This document shows, piece by piece, positions 1 through 8,034 of a stretch of DNA of 39,400 nucleotides. The position numbers and the translations under genes are program-made. Within the stretch, counting starts at the first letter, position 1; every line of letters begins with the position of its first letter. The notes under the pieces are model-generated. The model did not search any database. It saw only the letters and a program-made list of their open reading frames with translations, and had not been told where the DNA came from. Origin of the DNA: Desulfovibrio sp. (GTDB lineage: Bacteria > Desulfobacterota > Desulfovibrionia > Desulfovibrionales > Desulfovibrionaceae); the NCBI GenBank assembly GCA_031284485.1, contig JAISZT010000033.1:1-39400 (forward strand), given 5' to 3'.

Positions 1-158
1 TGCGGGTAAAATATTTTTTAAAATATTTTTTCTCCTGTCAATTCAAAATGATACACTCTCTTCTTCGCTCTGAACAAGAACAATATAAACTTGGCAATGG
101 ACGACTCCGCTAACTGGCCAATATTCCAGATTAATTTATAAATCAATTTTTCTCATTC

Positions 159-1160
159 CTAAAAACAGCCTTTAGCTGCGGCAAGATATGCCTGGCCAAG
201 GTCAGGGGTCGGCATCTCACCGGCCCAGAGCAAATAAGGCAATTTCAGATACTGCTTCCGTATCTGTTCCGTCCTCGCCAGCCTTGCGTCGATAAGCGCG
301 GACGCGTCCTGAGCCGACAGACCGCGGAGAAATTCTGTAAAAGCCTGCGCCCTGTGCCGCGCGCGATGGGCGGTGTTGATCCTGTCAAGAGCCGCTTTCC
401 CCATATTGTCTGCAATATCTTCATGTTGAAGTAAAAAATTTATTTTTGACAAGGCGCTTTCGACGGCATCGGGCGAATACGTCAACAGGTGTTCGCCGTC
501 AGTGAACAAATCTGTAAGCCCGTGCCCCACATCAGGCGTGACAAGGCTCCCTCCACAGCCCATTGCCTCGAAAACCCGAAAATTCAAATCCCCGTTTTCG
601 CAATGATTGAGCAGCACGCGCCCCCGGGGAAAAAGCTCACGGTAATTTCCTGCCGCCACGTGCAGACCCGGCAGTTTTTTTTTCAGCTCCTGTAAAAAAA
701 TCGCGCGATTGGGCGTATTCGCGTTGACCGTGCCCACAAAAAGGCAATCCCATATCCTGTCCACACTGAAGTCGGGCAAGTCATCGTCTCTGGCAAACGG
801 AGGCGACCAGAAAATACGCTCCGCCGACAGACAGGGGGAAATAAAACTCCCTGTATAATCACGCAGTGAGACAAGACATGCGTCAAAGCCCTGGGCATAA
901 TAAGGCTGCCAACTGTGAATATGGGCATCCACGCTGTAAAAAACTGTCAGACAGGGGAAATTCTCCACCCCCAGCACAAAGGGCGGACGGCTTTTATCGG
1001 CCACAACGAGAACATCCGGCACAAATCCGGCCAGATGCACGATATCCTCCCAGCAGAACACTCGGGCATCTTCAAAATTATGCAGCACAACATCTCGCCA
1101 GCCGCAAAATTGCAGCGCCTGACAGAAAAACGGGCTGCCAATCCACAAAAGACGTCGCAT
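159..1160 (-). CDS. CgeB-like glycosyltransferase, family GT1-like
   Basis: A 333-residue protein that probably transfers a sugar from a nucleotide donor to an envelope or surface glycan; donor and acceptor cannot be read from sequence. It begins MRRLLWIGSPFF, a typical first strand of a GT-B fold. FVGTVNANTPNR (about residues 141-152) resembles the start of the second Rossmann domain. NHCENGDLNFRVFEAMGCGG (185-204) followed by GLTDLFTDGEHL (214-225) is the sugar-nucleotide binding pattern of CgeB/YkvP-like and 'glycosyl transferase family 1' proteins (R-x-FEAMGCGG, then a DG-E-L loop). The open frame could extend to a TTG at 1208, but the ATG at 1160 fits the fold. It is transcribed divergently from the AsmA-like gene. 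No signal peptide or membrane segment is seen, so it is probably cytoplasmic. Confidence 0.75.
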   Translation of the reverse strand: MRRLLWIGSPFFCQALQFCGWRDVVLHNFEDARVFCWEDIVHLAGFVPDVLVVADKSRPPFVLGVENFPCLTVFYSVDAHIHSWQPYYAQGFDACLVSLRDYTGSFISPCLSAERIFWSPPFARDDDLPDFSVDRIWDCLFVGTVNANTPNRAIFLQELKKKLPGLHVAAGNYRELFPRGRVLLNHCENGDLNFRVFEAMGCGGSLVTPDVGHGLTDLFTDGEHLLTYSPDAVESALSKINFLLQHEDIADNMGKAALDRINTAHRARHRAQAFTEFLRGLSAQDASALIDARLARTEQIRKQYLKLPYLLWAGEMPTPDLGQAYLAAAKGCF

Positions 1161-1252
1161 AACCACCCGGGAGCGCCCGACCCCGCATGTACGCCGGACA
1201 GTTGCCAAAGACTACAGGATGAACTAAGTTATTCGCAACTGTATGCGACGTC
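1151..1252. repeat. 10-bp inverted repeat spanning divergent gene starts
   Basis: GACGTCGCAT at 1151-1160 and its perfect reverse complement ATGCGACGTC at 1243-1252. The left copy is the start codon and first codons of the glycosyltransferase; the right copy is the first possible ATG of the AsmA-like frame. It may be a chance consequence of both frames beginning Met-Arg-Arg, or an operator between divergent genes. Confidence 0.3.
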
Positions 1253-1281
1253 AAGCCGCGCAGCAATCCTGGACGCTTGTA

Positions 1282-4155
1282 ATGCCATTTGCCGCCAAAA
1301 ACTTACGAGTTGTTATGTATATTTTCGCGACACTAACCCTGCTGTCGGCTATCGCGCTGACAGCCCTCTACTACTTTGCCCAGGCAAACATCAAACCTCT
1401 GTCGCAACGTTTCTTGGAAGACCTTGCCGCGCAGAGCGGTTTTGTCTGCACTGTGGGAGAGGTGGATATTGTGCCGCTGCCTGTGCCCTACCTTGTGGTG
1501 AAAGACCTTACCGTGGAAGGCCGGGGCCTCTATTTTTCCGCGGAAGCCATTATCGTGCGCCACGATTTTTCCGCCTTGCTGCGCGGAATCGTTGTGCCGC
1601 GCAGCATCAGCGGCACAGTGCGCGCCCTGCCCTGGCTTGAGCAACTGGTATTTACCGCGGGCCTGTCGGAAAGTGACGGAGAATGGGCAATCGCGGCTGA
1701 TATGCGCGGTCATTTCCGCAAGGATGAAGTCCTGCTGCCGTTTTCCCTGAGCGGTAGCATGGTCACGCAAAATCAGCGCGCCCGTGTGGGCATGGAAAAT
1801 ATTGCCCTGCAGTTTGGCGACGACAGCGGACAACTCGACGCCGTGCTGACCCTTCCGGAACACTCCCCAGATCTTCCCAAACTGCAAGGGCGGCTGCAAC
1901 TGCGCCGTCTCAGCCTGACGCGCTGGTTCGGTTTTGCCCGCAATCTCACGCCGGGCTTACAGGTAACGCTGGACAACGTCACCGACAGCGTCTTGGATTT
2001 TACCCTGGACAAACAGGGGCTTACCGTGCCATCCATTGTTGCGCACGCGGCAAACGCCCGCTTTACCGGCTCCGGCGGCGTGGAAAGCTGGGCAAAACCG
2101 ACAGTCGTTCTTGACTTGACCGCCGAACGCCTCCGACTGGAAACAGGTATTCCCGAAGCGGCGGGCACACTGCCCGCCGCCCCCCAATTTATGCATGAAA
2201 CGCTCACGCCCATGCCCGGAGAACCCAGAAAGCCCGCCAAACCCGATATTCCCGATGAAATCGACATAGGCTATGATATCCGTCTGGGCGCACAGGCACT
2301 GGACTACGGGCCTCTGCTTCTCAATGACGCTCTTGTCGTCATCCGCCAGGGTAAAACAGACAAAAACGGCTATGAAGACACCTTGCTCATCGCTGACGCA
2401 CAGATCTACAACGGCACTGTGCATGGAGAAACCACGCTTGGCGGGGGGCGTGATCTCACCTGCGCCATCAACCTGCGCTTGCGCAATATTGAAGGCGCCC
2501 CGCTTGTCAAGGCATTACCGGTAATACCAGTGAACAGCGCCCGCCTTCAGGCTGATTGCAACATCACAAGCCAGGGACGAAGACTAGCGGCTTTTCTGGC
2601 CAACCTCAAGGGAACCGCCGCAGTGAAAGCCGTAGCGGGGGATATACATCCGCCAACGCGACAGGAAGGCAAAGACAACGGGAAAAGCATGAACTTCAGC
2701 AATTTGGAGGCCACGCTCACGCTGCGTTCAGCTGTCTGGGAGGATGAGCGCCTTGGCCTGAACGGCCAATGGCAGGCAATGCTGAACAGCGAAGGTATGA
2801 ACATTCAGACAGAACTGCGCGGAACGCTGTACTTTGGCGGCAATGGCGCAGACTCAGATTCCAGCGCTGTGGACTTTCAGGACTGCCCCGGCGTATTGAC
2901 GCTGCTTGTGCAGCCTGAACGCGGCTTTTTGCAGAAAGCTTTGCAGGCAAAACTGAGCGGAGATTTTTCCCACCAGAGCGCAGACCGGCAATTGTCCGTC
3001 GCCAACGCGCGTCTCGACGTTCCGGGAATAGACGCTCAGGGAAACGTACAGATAAGCGAAGGGAAGTCTGGTTTTGTCTGGGCCGGAAATATAATTGCAA
3101 AAATTCAGGATGTGAACGCTGCAATGCGCCTTGCGTATACGGCGCCGGCACAGATTCCGCCGCCTTTGCGCGCGGTGACGCTGGAGGCCGCTTTCAGGGG
3201 AACCGCGGACGAACTTGCCCTGAGCAGTATTCGCGCCCGTTTTGATCAGATGACGCTTGCCGGGGCGATCCTTCTTTCCTGGCAACAGCAGTTACGTCTT
3301 GATTTTGATCTTGAAGTCGATCATCTGAACCTTGACCGCTTCCGGGATAGCAAATCACATGACTCCACAGGAAAAAAAGCAAAAACGGAGAAAAAAAGCC
3401 CGCCCTGGGATCTGCGATTTATGCGTGCCGTCAACGCCCGCGGTGAACTGCGCGCGGCCAGACTGACAGTGTGGAAACTGCAACTGCAGTCCGTCAAACT
3501 GCCTGTCTCGCTTGCAAACGGTCGCCTGACCTGCGCGCCCGCAACCGCTTCTTTTTATGGGACGCCCTTAAAAGCCAACAGCAGCATTGAATTTACCAAG
3601 GGTCTGAGCTTTGAATGCTCGCTTGCCGCAGAAAATTTTGCTCTGTCCGCTGTAAGCGCGGACAGAGGAGGCAATGCCGCGTTGAGTGGCCGGGGATCCC
3701 TCACCGCTTCCGTGCGAGGCGCTCTGACCGGATCGGGGCAAATGCCCTCGGCCGTAAACGGAAACATACGCTTCAACGTGAAGGACGCCTCATACCAGAA
3801 ACGCGAGGACAGCGGTGAACTCAAAGGGAAGGTCACCTCTTTTCACACATGCACCGGGACGGGCGTAATAACCGGCGGCGTGCTGCGCGGCAACGACTTC
3901 CGTCTTCAGGGAGACGGCCTTGAGATCAAGGGAGGCGGCTGGATTGATCTCAATAACGACACGCTGGATTGCAGATATATCGCCAGCATGAAAAATTTGC
4001 CTGACGTTCCCATGCACATATACGGCAGTCTGGACGACACCAAGATATCCATCAACGCGGGCAAGGTGATCCTGAACACTCTGGGTGACATCACGCAGGG
4101 CGTTGCGGGAATTCTGGGCGGCATCATACAGGGCGCGTGGAACATTTTCCGCTGA
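1282..4155 (+). CDS. AsmA-family envelope protein
   Basis: About 957 residues. An N-terminal transmembrane helix (VVMYIFATLTLLSAIALTAL) anchors a very long periplasmic part rich in beta structure, followed by a glycine-rich amphipathic C-terminus (GVAGILGGIIQGAWNIF). This architecture is that of the AsmA/YhdP/TamB group, bridge-like proteins linked to lipid transport between inner and outer membranes. The early segment VPYLVVKDLTVEGRG resembles the AsmA N-terminal beta-groove repeats, and later repeats describe 'LxGxGxxxxxxxxLxxxxxxL' strands. The start is uncertain: ATG at 1243, 1282 or 1315 are in frame and none has a strong ribosome-binding site. I chose 1282 because it leaves a short cytoplasmic N-terminus. 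It stands alone, ahead of the adk operon; no terminator is obvious after it. Confidence 0.8.
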   Translation: MPFAAKNLRVVMYIFATLTLLSAIALTALYYFAQANIKPLSQRFLEDLAAQSGFVCTVGEVDIVPLPVPYLVVKDLTVEGRGLYFSAEAIIVRHDFSALLRGIVVPRSISGTVRALPWLEQLVFTAGLSESDGEWAIAADMRGHFRKDEVLLPFSLSGSMVTQNQRARVGMENIALQFGDDSGQLDAVLTLPEHSPDLPKLQGRLQLRRLSLTRWFGFARNLTPGLQVTLDNVTDSVLDFTLDKQGLTVPSIVAHAANARFTGSGGVESWAKPTVVLDLTAERLRLETGIPEAAGTLPAAPQFMHETLTPMPGEPRKPAKPDIPDEIDIGYDIRLGAQALDYGPLLLNDALVVIRQGKTDKNGYEDTLLIADAQIYNGTVHGETTLGGGRDLTCAINLRLRNIEGAPLVKALPVIPVNSARLQADCNITSQGRRLAAFLANLKGTAAVKAVAGDIHPPTRQEGKDNGKSMNFSNLEATLTLRSAVWEDERLGLNGQWQAMLNSEGMNIQTELRGTLYFGGNGADSDSSAVDFQDCPGVLTLLVQPERGFLQKALQAKLSGDFSHQSADRQLSVANARLDVPGIDAQGNVQISEGKSGFVWAGNIIAKIQDVNAAMRLAYTAPAQIPPPLRAVTLEAAFRGTADELALSSIRARFDQMTLAGAILLSWQQQLRLDFDLEVDHLNLDRFRDSKSHDSTGKKAKTEKKSPPWDLRFMRAVNARGELRAARLTVWKLQLQSVKLPVSLANGRLTCAPATASFYGTPLKANSSIEFTKGLSFECSLAAENFALSAVSADRGGNAALSGRGSLTASVRGALTGSGQMPSAVNGNIRFNVKDASYQKREDSGELKGKVTSFHTCTGTGVITGGVLRGNDFRLQGDGLEIKGGGWIDLNNDTLDCRYIASMKNLPDVPMHIYGSLDDTKISINAGKVILNTLGDITQGVAGILGGIIQGAWNIFR

Positions 4156-4194
4156 AAAAAGCCCTCGCGCGACACAAAAATTTCTTCAGACGCA

Positions 4195-4223
4195 TTGACC
4201 TCAAGCCTTTTTACAGCTACTAA
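4195..4223 (+). promoter_or_regulatory. Possible sigma70 promoter for adk operon
   Basis: TTGACC at 4195-4200, 17-base spacer, TACTAA at 4218-4223. The -35 box is good and the -10 box poor (3 of 6). It lies 60 bases ahead of the adk start, in the only untranslated gap before the run adk-to-recN. Confidence 0.4.
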
Positions 4224-4282
4224 CTAAAGGAATTTTTATTCCCGTACGCACGTTTTTGTCAAAAAAACCAAGGAGAGGTAAC

Positions 4283-4954
4283 GTGAATATCCTGATTTTT
4301 GGTCCCAACGGCAGCGGCAAAGGCACACAGGGCGATTTGATCAAGCAGAAGTACAACCTCGCCCACATCGAATCCGGGGCTATCTTTCGTGAGCACATCG
4401 GCGGCGGCACGGAACTTGGCAAAAAAGCCAAAGCCTATATTGACCGCGGGGATCTCGTGCCGGACGACATTACCATCCCCATGGTGCTGGACACCCTGAA
4501 AAACAAGGGCGAAAACGGCTGGCTACTGGACGGATTTCCGCGCAATATGGTGCAAGCCGAAAAATTGTGGGACGCCCTGCAAAAAGAAAATATGCGCCTT
4601 GACTATGTAGTGGAAATACTGTTGCCGCGGGAAACAGCCAAAAACCGCATTATGGGACGTCGTCTCTGCAAGGCGAATAACAACCATCCCAACAACATTT
4701 TTATTGATCCCATCAAGCCTGCCGGGGACAAGTGCCGCGTCTGCGGCGCGGAGATTTCCACCCGCAGCGACGATCAGGACGAAACCGCCATCAGCAAACG
4801 GCACGATATTTACTATGACACCGTGGACGGCACCCTGGCCGCGGCCGGGTATTTTAAAAAGCTGGCAACTTCGGGCAAAACAAAATATATAGAACTCAAC
4901 GGCGAGGGCAGCATTGATTCCATCAAGGAAACTTTGCTTGCAAAATTGGGCTGA
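4283..4954 (+). CDS. adk: Adenylate kinase, metal-binding lid type
   Basis: Cytoplasmic enzyme interconverting ATP + AMP and 2 ADP. I take the GTG at 4283 as start because AGGAGAGG lies four bases before it; this gives 223 residues, the usual Desulfovibrio length. The P-loop GPNGSGKGT is at residues 7-15, the AMP-binding ESGAIFREHI at about 30-39, and the conserved LLDGFPRN at 81-88. The lid carries C129-X5-H135-X15-C151-X2-C154, exactly the spacing described for the D. gigas enzyme, which binds Zn, Co or Fe there. First gene of a close-packed set running through recN. Confidence 0.97.
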   Translation: MNILIFGPNGSGKGTQGDLIKQKYNLAHIESGAIFREHIGGGTELGKKAKAYIDRGDLVPDDITIPMVLDTLKNKGENGWLLDGFPRNMVQAEKLWDALQKENMRLDYVVEILLPRETAKNRIMGRRLCKANNNHPNNIFIDPIKPAGDKCRVCGAEISTRSDDQDETAISKRHDIYYDTVDGTLAAAGYFKKLATSGKTKYIELNGEGSIDSIKETLLAKLG

Positions 4955-5003
4955 CACCGGAAATTGCCAATAAATTCGGGTGCCGCCTGCCGGTGGAGTA
5001 ATT

Positions 5004-5615
5004 ATGGGTTTTGCCAACAACACTTGCAGTTTTACCCGTTTCCGCATTCTGGATGTAGTGCCGGACGAACTCTGGCAGCAAATTCCGGACAGGCTCAGAA
5101 AATTTGCCTTTCGGGATATTGACGATATTCCGGAAGTGCAGTCTCAGGGATGGGCAGCCTTTGAAGACATGCTGGACACGGCATGGGAAAACGCGCCACC
5201 GCAAAAAGGGGCATATCTTCTTTTTTCCCTGCGCGTGGACACACGGCGCATTCCCGCCGGAGTTGTAAAAAAACACCTTGCTCTGGCTTTGCGTGAAGAA
5301 AAAGCGCGCATGCAGGGCAAGGCCTTTATCGCCCGCGACCGCAAACAGGAAATAAAAGAGCAGGTTCTTCTCCGTCTGCGCCGCCGGTTTCTGCCTGTGC
5401 CGGGCACGTTTGACGTGCTTTGGGCCACAGAGAGGAATGAAGTCTGGTTTGCGTCAACGCAGGATAAAATGATCGACATGTTTCTTGAAGAATTTCTGAA
5501 ATCTTTTGAGTTGCATCTGGAACAAATGACCCCGTACAATCTTGCTTCTTTCATGCTTGACGAGGATAGTCTGATCCATCTGGATCAACTTGAATCCACA
5601 TCTTTCACGCAATGA
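5004..5615 (+). CDS. RdgC-like protein, N-terminal half
   Basis: 203 residues. The pattern of a tryptophan-containing GWAAFED stretch, a central charged helix with many Lys/Arg/Glu around KKHLALALREEKARMQGK, then KEQVLLRLRRRFLP and a strand pair ending LWATERNEVWFAST follows the first two thirds of RdgC from gamma-proteobacteria (compare KDEVLHSLLPRAF and the WID...LIMVDC strands). RdgC is a ring-forming DNA-binding protein that modulates RecA. This protein lacks the C-terminal third of RdgC; the next gene may supply it. The ATG at 5004 is preceded by GGTGGAG; an upstream in-frame ATG at 4980 lacks one. The assignment rests on recalled family patterns. Confidence 0.6.
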   Translation: MGFANNTCSFTRFRILDVVPDELWQQIPDRLRKFAFRDIDDIPEVQSQGWAAFEDMLDTAWENAPPQKGAYLLFSLRVDTRRIPAGVVKKHLALALREEKARMQGKAFIARDRKQEIKEQVLLRLRRRFLPVPGTFDVLWATERNEVWFASTQDKMIDMFLEEFLKSFELHLEQMTPYNLASFMLDEDSLIHLDQLESTSFTQ

Positions 5616-5625
5616 GAAAAAAACC

Positions 5626-6147
5626 ATGCCCCAATCCGGCGAATCAACAGATCATGTTCTGGGACAAGAGTTTCTGACTTGGCTCTGGTACCAAAGCGAC
5701 ACAGCGCCCGGTGCCTTCACGGATCAGAACGGAGCGTCCTTTTCCGTTTCCATGGAACAGCGCATTGTGGTTCAGGGCGGAGAAGGCGATGCCCGGGAAA
5801 CCGCTTCGGTATCCGGTTCTTCCTCGCCATTGCGCGAAGCCCGCTTCGGCCTCGGTACAGGAAAAAAAGTCAGCCGCGCCCTTGTATGTCTTGAAAAGGA
5901 CGGCATGGAGTTTCAACTGAACCTCAGGGCTGAAGATTTTTGCCTTGGCAGCCTCAAGACGCCAAAACTTGACAGGAATGACAGCGATGATGACCCGGAT
6001 GCCCTGCTTCTGGAAAAAATCTACCTGATGGAAACCTGCGCCGGCCTGCTGGACAGTCTGTATGCCCGTTTTCTCAAATTGCGCCTTTCGCGGAACTGGC
6101 GCAGTGAAGTGGCGCTGCTGGGGCAATGGCTGACGAAAACCGCCTAG
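5626..6147 (+). CDS. RdgC-associated protein, possible C-terminal half of a split RdgC
   Basis: 173 residues, starting 10 bases after the preceding RdgC-like gene. It opens with [14 protein letters not shown], continues with an acidic, glycine-rich region ([14 protein letters not shown]) and a basic pair [11 protein letters not shown], and ends in a helical segment [17 protein letters not shown]. This arrangement (a conserved EFLTWLW motif, then a small beta region, then helices) recurs beside short RdgC-like genes in delta-proteobacteria as I remember them, which suggests that the two proteins act together. No catalytic motif is visible. Function is inferred from adjacency and should be read as 'hypothetical protein with RdgC-like character'. 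Confidence 0.45.
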   Translation: MPQSGESTDHVLGQEFLTWLWYQSDTAPGAFTDQNGASFSVSMEQRIVVQGGEGDARETASVSGSSSPLREARFGLGTGKKVSRALVCLEKDGMEFQLNLRAEDFCLGSLKTPKLDRNDSDDDPDALLLEKIYLMETCAGLLDSLYARFLKLRLSRNWRSEVALLGQWLTKTA

Positions 6148-6157
6148 TGCGCGCGCC

Positions 6158-7195
6158 ATGACCGAAGCTTCCGCTCAGTCTTCACTCCCTACGGCAAAAC
6201 ATCTCAACCTGGCCGTCAGAATCGGAAAAAAACTGATCTGGATGCTGCTTGTACTTTTTGGCATCACCCTGATCAGTTTTTGGGTCATTCATCTTGCGCC
6301 CGGCTCGCCCACAGATATGGAAACAACGCTGAATCCCCTGGCAGGGGCGGCGGCGCGTCAGCGACTTGAAGAACTGTACGGACTCAACCGCCCTTTATAT
6401 ATACAGTATGCGGACTGGCTGTTCCGTTTGCTGCACTTTGATTTCGGCAATTCCATGTCCGCCGACGCGCGGCCTGTGCTGACAAAAATCCTGGAGCGCC
6501 TGCCCCTGACCGTTTCCATGAATCTGATTTCACTTGTCCTTACCCTGTTGATCGCCATCCCCGCCGGAGTTGTTTCAGCCGTAAGACAAAATTCCCTGCT
6601 GGATCGCGGCCTGACGGTTCTGGTTTTTCTGGGCTTTGCCATGCCTTCTTTCTGGCTTGCCCTGCTGCTCATGCTTTTTTTTGGCATTGAGCTTCAATGG
6701 CTGCCTATTTCGGGAATTACCTCAATGAACTACGCGCAGATGGACTCATGGGGCAAACTGTGCGATCTGGCAAGACACTTGGCTTTGCCCGTTACCGTCT
6801 ATACTGTCGGCGGGCTGGCCGGAATGTCGCGATATATGAGGGCCTGCATGCTGGAAGTGCTGCGTCAGGACTACATCCTCACCGCGCAGGCAAAGGGGCT
6901 GTCAACACGCACTGTGGTGTGGCGTCACGCTTTACGCAACGCCCTTCTGCCGGTCATCACGCTGCTCGGACTTTCCGTGCCGGGGCTTATCGGGGGTAGC
7001 GTGATTATTGAGTCCATTTTTGCCCTGCCCGGCCTTGGACAACTGTTTTACGCGGCTGTCATGGCGCGTGATTACACCATGATCATGGGCAATCTTGTTT
7101 TGGGGGCGGTGCTCACTTTGGTGGGCAATCTTCTGGCCGATATCTGCTACGGACTTGCCGATCCGCGTATCCGCGCATCCGGAGAAAGCGTCTGA
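6158..7195 (+). CDS. ABC transporter permease, DppB/OppB family
   Basis: 345-residue inner-membrane protein with about six transmembrane helices. After a 30-residue cytoplasmic start, the first helix ([20 protein letters not shown]) is followed by the APGSPTD loop typical of DppB. The EAA loop that contacts the ATPase lies in [19 protein letters not shown] and the family-specific [17 protein letters not shown] follows. It would transport peptides, nickel or related small solutes together with the next gene. No ATPase or solute-binding protein lies within the window, so the complex must draw on components encoded elsewhere. Confidence 0.9.
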   Translation: MTEASAQSSLPTAKHLNLAVRIGKKLIWMLLVLFGITLISFWVIHLAPGSPTDMETTLNPLAGAAARQRLEELYGLNRPLYIQYADWLFRLLHFDFGNSMSADARPVLTKILERLPLTVSMNLISLVLTLLIAIPAGVVSAVRQNSLLDRGLTVLVFLGFAMPSFWLALLLMLFFGIELQWLPISGITSMNYAQMDSWGKLCDLARHLALPVTVYTVGGLAGMSRYMRACMLEVLRQDYILTAQAKGLSTRTVVWRHALRNALLPVITLLGLSVPGLIGGSVIIESIFALPGLGQLFYAAVMARDYTMIMGNLVLGAVLTLVGNLLADICYGLADPRIRASGESV

Positions 7196-8022
7196 TGCCC
7201 TCCGTCGGCACACAACGCCCGGTCAACCTCATGTTCGCGCTGGGACTCGGCCTTGTGTCCATCATGTCGCTGGCCGCCCTTTTTGCCCCCCTGCTCGCGC
7301 CTTATGCGCCCGACGCCCTGCACCTTGACAACATACTTGAAGCGCCGTCCTCACGCTTCTGGCTCGGCACGGACCGTCTGGGGCGAGACGTGTTCTCGCG
7401 TCTGCTCTACGGCGGGCGTGTTTCGTTATGGGTCGGCTTTGTGGCCGTGGGCATATCCATCGCCATCGGCACGACGCTGGGGCTTGCCAGCGGCTATTTC
7501 AGGCGCTGGACGGACGAAGTCATCATGCGTATTGTGGACATCATGCTCTGCTTCCCCTCATTTTTTCTTATTTTATCGGTTATCGCCTTTCTGGAGCCAA
7601 ACCTTACCAATATCATGGTTGTCATCGGCCTGACATCATGGATGGGAGTAACGCGCCTTGTACGCGCAGAAACCCTGAGTCTGCGTGAACGGGACTTTGT
7701 GGCCGCAGCCCGTCTGGCGGGCTGCCCCACGCGCCGCATACTGCTGCGTCATATTTTGCCGAACACCCTGGCCCCTGTGCTGATTACCGCCACGCTGGGC
7801 GTGGCCGGGGCCATACTGGTGGAATCATCCCTGAGTTTTCTGGGGCTTGGCGTACAGCCTCCCACCGCCAGTTGGGGCAACATGCTCATGGAAGGCAAGG
7901 CTGTCATTGAAACCGCCCCCTGGCTTTCGGTCTATCCGGGACTGGCGATTCTGGTCACCGTACTGGGGTATAATCTGTTGGGCGAAAGCCTGCGCGACCT
8001 GCTGGATCCGCAGCTAAAATAA
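7195..8022 (+). CDS. ABC transporter permease, DppC/OppC family
   Basis: 275 residues, translationally coupled to the DppB-type gene (TGATG: the stop and start share one base). It has the N-terminal helix, the conserved GTDRLGRDVFSRLLYGGR periplasmic stretch, helix LWVGFVAVGISIAIGTTLGL, EAA loop LRERDFVAAARLAGCPTRR and the C-terminal FLGLGVQPPTASWGNML that mark DppC/OppC proteins. It forms the second half of the channel. The gene ends 12 bases before recN and is probably co-transcribed with it. Confidence 0.92.
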   Translation: MPSVGTQRPVNLMFALGLGLVSIMSLAALFAPLLAPYAPDALHLDNILEAPSSRFWLGTDRLGRDVFSRLLYGGRVSLWVGFVAVGISIAIGTTLGLASGYFRRWTDEVIMRIVDIMLCFPSFFLILSVIAFLEPNLTNIMVVIGLTSWMGVTRLVRAETLSLRERDFVAAARLAGCPTRRILLRHILPNTLAPVLITATLGVAGAILVESSLSFLGLGVQPPTASWGNMLMEGKAVIETAPWLSVYPGLAILVTVLGYNLLGESLRDLLDPQLK

Positions 8023-8034
8023 CACGGTAAATTT

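Noticed and set aside
1..158. Direct repeat AAAATATTTTTT at the left edge as a control element
   Set aside because: Low-complexity AT tract downstream of a gene; no further structure.
1161..1208. Longer form of the glycosyltransferase from a TTG at 1208
   Set aside because: The added 16 residues are Arg-rich and precede a typical GT-B start at the ATG 1160.
2854..3285. Antisense frames inside the AsmA-like, RecN, ComEC and hydrogenase genes
   Set aside because: All lie opposite strong genes, have no ribosome-binding sites and read as Arg/Ser/Pro-rich shadows typical of high-GC complement strands.
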